Shown: positions 10,595-19,460 of the stretch, piece by piece | How positions within the stretch are numbered: position 1 is the first letter of the stretch | How the letters are laid out: each line of letters begins with the position of its first letter | Origin: Microdon myrmicae | Taxonomy: Eukaryota > Arthropoda > Insecta > Diptera > Syrphidae | Assembly: GCA_963931805.1 (NCBI GenBank) | Contig: OZ007498.1 | Coordinates: 149,689,052-149,753,051, forward strand | DNA: 64,000 nucleotides | Reading direction: 5' to 3' | Position numbers and translations under genes: made by a program | The notes under the pieces: generated by a model | Told to the model about the DNA's origin: nothing | Seen by the model: the letters and a program-made list of their open reading frames with translations, nothing else | The model's database searches: none

Positions 10595-12485
10595 GTCAAC
10601 GAAAAGTTGGTGTACCGTCTCTCCATATTCAAATCTGCATGAACGCCCCGAGATGCTACCAAATAAGTGTTGCAGTTCTTCTTGAACAGTTGCGGGTTCT
10701 AACGTTCTAGAAAAACTCCTTCGGGGAGGGAATTCCACGAAATCCCCACTCTGTAACGGAACGGGTTCTGATGCAGGGATGTCCGCGCCATCGGGAGATG
10801 AACCGCAAATTGACCCATCGGATTGTCTTGTGGAGCGCACATAAACCGAATTTCGCGGTACAAAAGTACGAATCTCAGAAGAACAGTACCATTGGTAATA
10901 TCTGTAAAACAGACAGATCAGCCACGCGCCTTCGATGTAATAGTGAATGTAGTTCCGACGTAGGCATCGTGTCAGGCAGATCGTTCATCTCTGTATGCTT
11001 TTATGTAGGTCGAGGGTGTGTTTAGGTGCAGAGCTCCAAACATGAGAGCAATATTCGAGATGGGTTAAATTTGGGATTTATACAGAAGAAAAAGTTGAGC
11101 CAGAGTAAAATATTTCTTGGCTCTAAAAAGAGATGATGATAACTTAGCTTTCCAGAGGCGGACCTGGCAATGTTCGACGCCTGTTTATGCCATGATACTT
11201 TCCAACAGACCGTGACGCTTTCTCCAGATTCGAGCGCCTGTCCATTCATCATCAGCTGTGGAACCGATGATGCACTTTTTCTTGTGAATGATGTGTACTG
11301 TGTCTTCGTTGCACTGAACTCGACGAGATTGGTCTTTCCCCGCCGCAGGATCTTACCCAGATCGCGATTTAGAGTGTCGATTTGGCCACATCCCACCTGA
11401 TGCGACGTTGATGCACTAATCGCCCGGTCACTTGAAAAAGAGGAAACAAGCGTACCATCATCCGCAAAACTGAACACTTTGTTATCCGTAGATTCCAGCA
11501 AATCATATATGTGAAGCAAGGTTGGGGTCAACATAGATCCTTGAGGCACCCTGGAATTAATAGGATACCGATCCGAACACCCGCCGTCCCCAACAACCCT
11601 CATCATCATCACCATCGGCACTACAACCGGGAACCGGCCTTGGCCTTATTTAGCAAGTCCTGAGGCTTGTTAAATTTTCCATAATGATTTGTTTTTTTTT
11701 TCGGGCGAGGTCATTAGTCTTGCGCCAGAGGCTTCCCGAAGAGAAATCGAACCCCGGTCTCCCGCGTGACAGGCGGGTATACTAACCACTATACTATCGA
11801 GAAGCCAGCCCCAACAACCCTGATCGGTCGATTTTCGAGGAAGCTCTTCGTCCAGTCGCAAAGCTGCTGGGAAAGTCCACATGAGCGAAGATGGCTCAGC
11901 AATGCCCCATGCCAAACGCAGTCAAAAGCCTTGGAAGTATTTAATGCGACCGCCCTTGATTCACCATTGCTTAAAACCTCCATTTATTGCCGCTGTATTC
12001 TGCTCGCATTTTTTATCAAACCAAGGCTTATCAGATGAACTTCGTTTGACGAAATGTGAAATGTAGATCTCCATCCCGAGTAGAATCATCTCTGTGACTG
12101 ACACCGCGCATGCGTTAACATCGGAATCTGCAAAGCACACCTCCGGCCATGGAGAGGATGCGAAGAAATCTCGCAAATCGTCCCATCCATATATTATGGT
12201 GAAGGTGCCTAGGTTGGTTATTCGTCTGAAATGTAAGAGGTTGTGCGACCGATACCAGGCAGTAAACTAGAGTTTCCCAGTGGCGCAGCAAACTCCACGG
12301 TATAAATTCTCAGCTTGGATGTCAAAGACACATCCAGGGTGTTCTCGTAACCAGCCCGGGTATCCGCCACTCGGGTCACTCCATGAGTTGAGTCAAATTT
12401 CGACTAACACCGAACATGTCTGTCAACCTTCCAGCCCCGGCGCTTCTGTTAAAATGCACCAACCAGCCGGAAGTGTGTACATTAA
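10595..12485 (-). mobile_element. LINE-A copy 2, internally deleted, with SINE insertion
   Basis: Bounded by a 17-bp TSD, TAATATCCACAAGCTAA, at 10578-10594 and 12486-12502. In sense it runs from the end of the endonuclease domain (12430-11990). It then jumps through an internal deletion near 11985 to the RT (LNTSKAFDCVWHG, VPQGSMLTPTL, FSFADDGTLVSS) and to the thumb and C-terminus (11160-10640). The SINE at 11601-11808 splits the RT just before the PQGS turn. The 3' end diverges from other copies beyond the TCTCGGGGCG motif. Stops and deletions make it inactive. Family ORF2 supplies endonuclease and reverse transcriptase for target-primed insertion. Confidence 0.8.
11601..11808 (-). mobile_element. 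tRNA-Asp SINE, full-length (208 bp)
   Basis: On the minus strand the first about 72 bases form a tRNA-Asp-like cloverleaf: TCTCGATAGTATAGTGGTTA (A box), anticodon-loop TGTCACG with anticodon GTC, and GGTTCGATT (B box). These are the internal RNA polymerase III promoter boxes. The body follows, then the tail shared with the RTE LINE and (GAT)n. A perfect 13-bp TSD, CCCCAACAACCCT, lies at 11588-11600 and 11809-11821 within LINE-A. This is the best reference copy for the family here. Confidence 0.92.
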
Positions 12486-12737
12486 TAATATCCACAAGCT
12501 AAAGGGATTATTAATACCATTACATGGGTGGACTGAAAAGTTTTCAACCTCAACGTGAAGATAGCAGCACTCGTCAATAAAAGTGAATGCAGTTGTGCAT
12601 CTTTTGATAGTTACCATTTTGCCATTTTGGACGCATAGTTTTTATTTAACAGTCGTTTGAGTGAGTCGATGTGTGGTTTTTTTTTTTTGAAAATGGAGTA
12701 TCAAGCTGTCATTAAATTTTTGATTTTGAAGGGCAAT

Positions 12738-12916
12738 CATCATCATCATTATCATCGGCACTACAACCGGGAACCGGTCTTGGCCTTATTTAGCAAGTCC
12801 TGAGGTTCGTTAAATTTTCCATAATGATTTGTTTTTTTTTCCTGGCAAGGTCATTAGCCTTGCGCCAGAGGCTCCGCGTGACAGGCGGGTATACTAACCA
12901 CTATACTATCTACTAC
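12738..12916 (-). mobile_element. tRNA-Asp SINE inside MarA
   Basis: Minus-strand SINE flanked by an 11-bp TSD, TGAAGGGCAAT (12727-12737 and 12917-12927). The duplicated sequence codes for the KGN of the mariner, so removing the insertion restores the frame. The head has lost the B-box region but keeps the A-box side (ATAGTATAGTGGTTAGTATA in sense) and an anticodon-loop-like segment. The same SINE at the same mariner site is seen at 30772-30976. Confidence 0.88.
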
Positions 12917-13613
12917 TGAAGGGCAATGCGCCTACGCAAATCAAAGATGAGTGGGAATCTGTGTATGGGGACTCTGCACCATCATTTACCACAGTGAAAT
13001 TTTGTGCAGTTGAATTTAAACGTGGCCATGAGCGCTCGGTATACAATGAACGTTTGGGACGTCCAAAAACTGCAACAACTGACGATAACATCGCTAAAGT
13101 TCACCAAATGGTCCTAGACGACCGCTGAATTAAAGTGAGAGATAGCAGAGGCTCTGAAAATGTCCAAAGAACGTGTTTATATATTATACATATTATGTTT
13201 ATATTATATACATATTAATCCAAGATTTAGGCATGAGAAAGCTGTTCGCGCGTTGGGTGCCGCGTTTGCTCACGTTAGACCAAAAGCGTGTTCGAATAAA
13301 CATCTAACGCTCTGTTGGCGCAGTTTGGGCGCAATAAATCCTAGTTTTGGCGCCGATGAATTACTGTCGATGAAACTTGGATACACCATTATACGCCCGA
13401 AACAAAAATACAGTCAAAACAATGGGCTGCAAAGTCCAAAAAAAAAATCGGCTCCAAAAAAAAAGCAAAAACTGTTTTTTCGGCTGTGGAAGTGATGGCG
13501 ACCTTTTTTTGCGATGGTCATGGAGTTATCTTAATCGATTATCTTCAAAAAGGAAAAACCATTACAGGAGTATACTACGCATCATTACTTGACTAACTGA
13601 AGGCAGACTTTTT

Positions 13614-14118
13614 TTTGTTTTATTACACTTTTGCCGACAGGGCGCCCCAAGATGCCACTAAATAACTTTTGCAGTTCTTTTTGAACAGTTGCAGGTGTAA
13701 CGCTTCGGGAACACTCGCGTGGGAAGGGAGTACCACAGCTTCCCCACTCTGTAACGGAACGAGTTCTGATGCTGGCATATTCGCGTCGTCGGGAGATGAA
13801 CCGCAAACTAGTGCGATCCATCGGATTGTCTTGTTGAGCGTATATAAGCCACGAATCTCCGAAGAACAGTACCCGTGATAATATGTGTAAAACAGACAGA
13901 GGTCGGCTACCGGCCTTCGATGTGATAGCGGCTGTAGTGTCGATGTCAGTGCCGAGTCCCGGGCCAGGCGGATTGCTCGTCTCTGTATGGTCTCAAGTAG
14001 GCCGAGGGTATATTTAGGAGCTGAGTTCCAAACATGAGAGCAGTATTCGACCCCGGGTCTAATTTGGGATTTATACAGGAGAAGAAGTTGGACCAGAGTG
14101 AAATATTCCTGGGCTGCG
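13614..14118 (-). mobile_element. LINE-A copy 3, 3' fragment inside MarA
   Basis: The minus strand encodes the LINE-A ORF2 C-terminal third: QLLLLYKSQIRPGVEYCSHV, QRRAIRLARDSALTS, LCLFYTYYHGYC. It ends in a 3' tail read as T's near 13611-13620. It sits between transposase segments corresponding to the residues just before and after EKRPHLQ, so it entered an existing mariner. Stops and frame changes are present. Confidence 0.75.
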
Positions 14119-14529
14119 GAAAAACGGCCACATTTGCAGAACAAGAAAATCCTGTTTCACTAAGACAATGCGCCGCCTCACGCCTCAGCGGTTGCCCTGG
14201 CAAAAATTCACGAATTACGGTTTGAACTGCTTGACCATCCGCCTTACTCACCAGATCTAGCCCCAAGTGACTTCTTTTTGTTCCCTAATCTAAAAATTGC
14301 GCTCGGGAGACAGTGATTTTCGTCAAATGAGAAGGCGATCGCCTTCGTGGACAGTTATATTGCAGAGAAAAACGGCGAGTACTATTTGGACGGGTGAGTG
14401 AGATGGGAGCATCGCTGGGAGAAGTGTGTAGAGTACAAGGAGACTATGTAGAAAAATAAAAATAAATTTTAAGAAAAAATGTCTTGTTTCTTTGTTAGGT
14501 CGGAAACTTTTCAGGCCACCCTCGTATAG

Positions 14530-16602
14530 TAACAAAAGCCATGGTAGTTGTATACAGCCCCGTATTACAAAACCCAAAGGTTTTTAAACGATTCCCACTT
14601 CTGACCGAAGGTAGTACTAAGAATCAGCTTTTCTGTGGTACCGCGTTGTTATATCTTTACGTGTGTTTTCTGAGTATTTTAAGGCAATCTGTTTTAAATA
14701 TTTTTAGATTCTACTCCAACTGTTACCCTAGCTGACATGAACAATGAGCGCTATAAAATTAATTTTAATATATAATCGATAGTCTTGATTAACCTCATTA
14801 ACAACTTTGTGTTTGATGCAGTCTTCGCGAAAAATTAGAACATATGTAATAAATTTTGAGTTAGCAACAAAGACTACGTATTTCTTCCTTCCTTCTATAA
14901 TTTATTGTAGATATCTAATGGTTACGTGGAAACGCCCATGGATGCTACGTTCGAACTCCAGACACATTCACAAACCATGCACGTCATAGCGTAAGGAAAA
15001 TTCGCAAACGGAATTCAATAAACAAACGCCCATCCAGTGAATCTATAAATTTCCTTATTAACTTTGATTTGTTATAAACAAATTTGTATCGTCGCCGAAC
15101 GGGTTGCGCGGCCCACATTTTCTGTGCATACAAAATGTTCTAAAATAACAGACATCTGCGGTGAATGTGTCGGCATTTGACTATAAATAAAATGCCTCCC
15201 CCCATTGATATCAGGGCTGTGATTGTATGTTGGCATTTCTCCCTCACTAAAGTATCCCCGGCTGATGTTGTCACAGCTATAATTCGATTCAGAAACCAAT
15301 ATAGAATGCTATTTATTTATTAGTATTTATTGTTTTGCTGCTGTTTTGGTTAATAACCTAAAATCTAATCAACCCCCGGTGTTGGTGGTAAGTCAGGTGG
15401 CACAGACAACATTCTTACCCCATCCACAGGGGTTGTTCAGCGTGCAAATGTACTCAAAATACTTTTGCGGACCTCACACACAATTGCAACGGTAAGTTTG
15501 TGTCTGTTTGTTTATCTTTCGAATTGTATTTTCGAGCTTGTGAAAGAGGTGGTGTTAGAGGGATGACTGTATTTCTAAGAGAGACGGATTGAAAGCCAGA
15601 TGAGTGTAAATATCAGAGTTCAAAGTAATAAGAGAGATATTAGATTTAAGGGAGAGAATATTTTAATATAATCACTGATTACGGGTAGAGTTGCCACTAT
15701 GTAGATAACGGTTAAATATTTATTTAAAAGCAATCACTAGTGTTCTGTGGCGCTGATATTTCAGTTTGCTAAAAATGTCAACTTCTCTATTAATCTTACT
15801 ACATCTAATTTCTAGCTTTATACCCACCGGTTACTATTTAATAGCGACCGGTTACTATTTTATTTTTCGACGTCCAAGTTTACTTGACGAGTAAAAACTT
15901 TCAATGAGCCGGTTTGGGCAAATCTAAATTGCAACAAAATTCAGTCGGGCCCAATTTTTATGGAATCTCAGGCATCAATTTTAATAACTTCCTTTTTATC
16001 ATTATCGTTATTTATCATATTCCCATCATATGTGTAATAATTCACAATAAGTTGATACAAAATGTATTACAAATGTCCCAACGATACCTTGCTTCATCTC
16101 TGCCGTAAAATATAGTTTTTTGTCACCCACAGACATTTTTTTTTATAGAATAGATAGATTTATTTAGCTTAATATAGGCCTTCTTAAAATCGGAATTATC
16201 TTGTTTCGGGTTGCTTAGGTAAGGGTTCGATGTGGTTACTTAACCAGAGTAGAACTACCGTAGTAGTAAAATAATATTCGTATTTCACCTCTCTCCAGGT
16301 ACTTTTGCGCGACCCTTCTAATAATGGATTCTCTTCGAATGGTAACTGCCTCCCGTGTTATTCAAAGTTTCCTTCTCGGTCAGGATTTCGTGACGATTTA
16401 TGAACTATATCTTTCCTACAACACATTCAGATACCGTCTTGGAATCTTTAACCGCCAGGCGGGAGCAAAGCACTTATTGCAATTTAAATATTTTAATTTA
16501 CAAGTTGTATATAATCCTATGTTGCGCTTTTTCTCCTTGATTTATATCTTTTAATATGTTTAAAGCAGATTTCATTTCAGAAAGACAGGTTTGTAGTACC
16601 CT
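14530..16602. other. Unassigned stretch
   Basis: About 2 kb of AT-rich sequence without a recognisable gene, transposase or RT motif. No long frame with convincing composition on either strand. Near 15850 there is a short direct repeat of a GCGACCGGTTACTATTT-like phrase. Nothing else can be supported. Confidence 0.5.
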
Positions 16603-16758
16603 TGTGGGGGCTTAAATGTGTTGTACCAGCAGTGACACGCGGTTCGTTTAAATCCCCAACACGTCACTGAACAAATAGCACTCCGAAACGTAACCAACGA
16701 GGGTGGACAGAAAATAAACACAAACTGTTATGGATTGAAATAGTTTTTTTTATTATAT

Positions 16759-17124
16759 TGTGACGCATATGACAATCAGTACTGGAATCTTCGAGAAAGT
16801 CCGAAACAAAGTACTAGATTATTTTAGGAAGTACTGGAAAACTGGAATAGAAAAGTCGAGATTATGGAACGGACGGAAACGAAACGCTGAATCAGAATGA
16901 GGGAGCGGTATAAATACGTCGCACACAGACCATGGGGGGAGTCATAAGTAAAGCAGTAAAATACGCGATAATTACGGAAGCGATAAGCGAAGAAATCGTT
17001 ATGTGTACGGTAAAAGGTAACGGTTGTTATTAACGGACTAATAAAGTGTCACATTAATTCAGAATCGATTTAACGGCTCTTATTTATTCAAAATAATTAA
17101 TCCAGCGAACTCTAGCTCGCTACA
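16759..17124 (+). repeat. 5' LTR
   Basis: Starts TGTGACGC and ends GCTACA (TG...CA). It contains a TATA box, TATAAATA, at 16909-16916 and a polyadenylation signal, AATAAA, at 17040-17045, giving a normal U3-R-U5 order. It matches the 3' LTR at about 98%. Confidence 0.95.
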
Positions 17125-17126
17125 AT

Positions 17127-17144
17127 TGGTGTCAGAAGTGGGAT
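17127..17144 (+). other. Primer-binding site (candidate)
   Basis: TGGTGTCAGAAGTGGGAT begins two bases after the 5' LTR. TGG complements the CCA end of a tRNA, as in LTR-element primer sites. The acceptor complement would start GTCAGAA; a leucine tRNA is possible but I do not assign one. Confidence 0.75.
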
Positions 17145-17189
17145 TTATTATTGGTGAAATAAATAAGTCTGTGGAAGTGTATTGCGACG

Positions 17190-18872
17190 ATGTCAGGTCG
17201 ACATTTGGAGGACCGGAACATGGATAGCAGAGGAGAGAAGCCAATTCTTCGGCAGCGTCTGCAAGCAGCAATAGAGGAAGAGGATATTGATGTCGGCACA
17301 GATGCTTCTACGAGTGGGCCAGACTGTCCGGATGAAGAAGAAACGGCGAGTCAAGATGGTGCCAATGTAACGGAGAAGAGTTCGCAACCGTTGGACATTT
17401 CGGAGATGTTCTGGATGATGATGGCAAAATTGGACGCACAAGCTATCGATATTAACTCAAAATTGGACGCGCGAGCTGCAAAATTGGATGCGCGAGCTAC
17501 AGACGTTAATGCAAAATTGGACGCGCGAGCTGCAGAGTTTAAGGCAAAATTGGATGCCCAAGGGCAGTGTATGAAAGAATTTTGGGACTTGGAAGCGGAA
17601 GAATCTGAGGATGAGGAGGAATTGGAGCCATATGAAAGGAAGAAACTCAGGAAGAGCAAAGCTATGACCGACAGCAGTGAGGAAGATGAGGAAGATGACG
17701 ATGATGTGTTACGTGAAGAACTGAAGGATCTCATCGATGATAACCCGATTCAAGAGGACGGCAGTGATGGTGAAGACACTGATGCTTCAGGCCGTTCCCC
17801 GAAACGGATTTACAATGATAACGACGAGTTGGACGACCGACTGGAAGACGACGACTGTGACGTTATTGAAGAGAATCTTGGTTTGAAAGTCGAACGCAGA
17901 AAGCGTTCCAAGCGTCTGCGTCGTACACAGGACGAAGAAAGTAATGGACAGGAACAGCACGTCGATGAAGGTTCGGCACGTGAGGCTATAGCCGAACAGC
18001 TATTCGACGACGAAGACGATGTTGAACGCCGCTCTGAACGTAGTCACAGGGAAACTGGGGCGGCAAAACATTTCAATGATGATGAAGAATCGGAGTCTGA
18101 TGCTGTGGATTTTATTGTAGACAACGAAGAAGGGTCAATTGCTGAGAAGAAGAAGAAAAGACGACTTCCAGTCACTGACGCGCCATTGCAAGAAGGTCAG
18201 GACAGTTTAGGTGTAGAGTTCGACTATGAGGATTTCACTAATTGTGACGATGACGGATATGAACCCGAATACGAACCTAGTGAATTGAAAAGGGGACACT
18301 TTACGGATTTGGACAATGAAATCCGTAAAACGGATATTCCTGAGCTAATGCAATTACGCGAAGTTCCGGTTACGCCTGTTCCAGAGGGACCCAACGAGCT
18401 ACAAGATGAAGCTGAATGGATTTACAAACAGGCGTTTTGTAAATCAACTGTTTCCGAACAAGAGAGATCAACGGATGTTGGAGGTCGACACCGCTATTGT
18501 AAGCCACCACATACGGGGGGAAAGATCAAGCAAGCCCTAGATTGTAGGCGTAATCAACAGCTAGAGGTGCCGTTCATTACGTTCTATAGAGAAGAACACG
18601 TGAAACCAGAATTAACGTGCGACGATCTATGGAAAGTCTATTACTACGACGCACGATGGTGTTTACTGTCAGCTCCAAAGAACAAACCGCTCCAGTTATT
18701 TGAAAAGATGCGGAACTACCAGCTGAATACGGTTATGAAATCGACAGATGCTCCAATACCAGATGATATGCGTGTAATTAAAGATGAAGATGTAGATCGC
18801 TTACGTGATGCGCAAACTCCAGAAGAGCTTAAGGGTGTGCACATGCATTTTCTCTTATACTGTTCGCATTAG
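17190..18872 (+). CDS. Gag-Spt6 fusion protein of an LTR retroelement (560 aa)
   Basis: Residues 1-127 look like a gypsy-type Gag start: a SAP-like ILRQRLQAAIEEE segment, then KLDARA repeats (about 80-125) predicted to form a coiled coil. Residues 128-560 match the beginning of Spt6, the nuclear histone chaperone and RNA polymerase II elongation factor, from its initiator Met (17571). They run through the acidic region (EAEESEDEEELEP, LREELKDLIDDNP, DDRLEDDD), the basic VERRKR block and YEPSELKRGHFTD...EIRKTDIP (about 361-384; the IWS1/Spn1-binding part in known Spt6) to WKVYYYD and EELKGVHMHFLLYCSH. The Spt6 core (YqgF, S1, tandem SH2) is absent. A linker before YEPSEL seems shorter than in fly Spt6 as I remember it. 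The fusion is in frame and open over 560 codons. It ends in TAG (18870-18872) where Spt6 would have Glu or Asp. ATG at 17220 is an alternative start. Confidence 0.9.
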   Translation: MSGRHLEDRNMDSRGEKPILRQRLQAAIEEEDIDVGTDASTSGPDCPDEEETASQDGANVTEKSSQPLDISEMFWMMMAKLDAQAIDINSKLDARAAKLDARATDVNAKLDARAAEFKAKLDAQGQCMKEFWDLEAEESEDEEELEPYERKKLRKSKAMTDSSEEDEEDDDDVLREELKDLIDDNPIQEDGSDGEDTDASGRSPKRIYNDNDELDDRLEDDDCDVIEENLGLKVERRKRSKRLRRTQDEESNGQEQHVDEGSAREAIAEQLFDDEDDVERRSERSHRETGAAKHFNDDEESESDAVDFIVDNEEGSIAEKKKKRRLPVTDAPLQEGQDSLGVEFDYEDFTNCDDDGYEPEYEPSELKRGHFTDLDNEIRKTDIPELMQLREVPVTPVPEGPNELQDEAEWIYKQAFCKSTVSEQERSTDVGGRHRYCKPPHTGGKIKQALDCRRNQQLEVPFITFYREEHVKPELTCDDLWKVYYYDARWCLLSAPKNKPLQLFEKMRNYQLNTVMKSTDAPIPDDMRVIKDEDVDRLRDAQTPEELKGVHMHFLLYCSH

Positions 18873-19058
18873 ATCCCTAAAATGCAAGAGGAATTCCGTC
18901 GTCAGGAAAAGAAAGAATGGCGACAGGCTAGAGCTGACGCGAAAAGGAGAGCAGTAGAAAAATTGGATGAAGGTCAAGAACTTCCACCGCCGAACGCCAA
19001 GATGAAAGTGGTGCATCGCGACCGACTGGCGGCTTTTGTTGGCCCGGGAAACCAGTGA
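18873..19058 (+). pseudogene. In-frame continuation: Spt6 tail plus integrase C-terminus
   Basis: After the TAG the same frame stays open for 61 codons to TGA at 19056-19058. The first about 30 residues (IPKMQEEFRRQEKKEWRQAR...) continue Spt6. The last about 25 (PPPNAKMKVVHRDRLAAFVG) match the conserved end of Ty3/gypsy integrases, where KVVHxDRLA closes the protein. The stop is thus a single-base lesion or a read-through site in a gag-Spt6-integrase fusion. The polypurine tract follows within 40 bp. Confidence 0.8.
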
Positions 19059-19082
19059 ACTTAGTTCGGGACGAACTAATCT

Positions 19083-19095
19083 AGGCGGAGGGTAG
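19083..19095 (+). other. Polypurine tract
   Basis: AGGCGGAGGGTAG lies directly before the 3' LTR, where plus-strand DNA synthesis is primed in LTR elements. Confidence 0.75.
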
Positions 19096-19460
19096 TGTGA
19101 CGCATATGACAATCAGTACTGGAATCTTCGAGAAAGTCCGAAACAAAGTACTAGATTATTTTAGGAAGTACTGGAAAACTGGAATAGAAAAGTCGAGATT
19201 ATGGAACGGACGGAAACGAAACGCTGAATCAGAATGAGGGAACGGTATAAATACGTCGCACACAGACCATGGGGGGAGTCATAAGTAAAGCAGTAAAATA
19301 CGCTATAATTACGGAAGCGATAAGCGAAGAAATCGTTGTGTACGGTAAAAGGTAACGGTTGTTATTAACGGACTAATAAAGTGTCACATTAATTCGGAAT
19401 CGATTTAACGGCTCTTATTTATTCAAAATAATTAATCCAGCGAACCCTAAGCTCGCTACA
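19096..19460 (+). repeat. 3' LTR
   Basis: Matches the 5' LTR over its whole length with a few changes (for example AGGGAACGG versus AGGGAGCGG, a 2-nt loss in ATCGTTGTGTACGG, one added base near the end). Ends GCTACA followed by the TSD ATAT. Confidence 0.95.

Larger units (their letters stand above)
12520..14529 (+). mobile_element. Mariner (MarA) copy 1, interrupted twice
   Basis: The left terminus near 12520 (TACATGGGTGGACTGAAAAG) and right terminus near 14529 (complement TACGAGGGTGGCCTGAAAAG) form imperfect inverted repeats next to TA. In between is a mariner transposase in the plus direction, disrupted by stops: GVSSCH-type start, PTQIKDEWESVYGDSAPS, SKERVY, then PPHASAVALAKIHEL and the hallmark YSPDLAPSDFFLFPN, ending with WEHRWEKCVE. 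A SINE (12738-12916) and a LINE-A fragment (about 13614-14118) split it. Original size about 1.3 kb, normal for mariner. Confidence 0.85.
16759..19460 (+). mobile_element. Non-autonomous Ty3/gypsy-type LTR element carrying captured Spt6 sequence
   Basis: Complete element of 2702 bp flanked by ATAT (16755-16758 and 19461-19464). Order: LTR, primer-binding site, one ORF (Gag-like start, Spt6 N-terminal part, integrase tail), polypurine tract, LTR. The two LTRs differ by only about four substitutions and two small indels, so insertion is recent. No protease, reverse transcriptase or RNase H is present; the element must have been copied with enzymes from a related full-length gypsy element. The ORF is listed separately. 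Confidence 0.93.

Noticed and set aside
17351..17734. 127-codon minus-strand ORF rich in serine
   Set aside because: Mirror of the acidic, Glu/Asp-rich Gag-Spt6 coding strand; no independent signal.
17190..18872. The 560-codon ORF as the native Spt6 gene of the host
   Set aside because: It is enclosed by matching LTRs with a TSD, preceded by a Gag-like part and primer site, followed by an integrase end, and lacks the Spt6 core.
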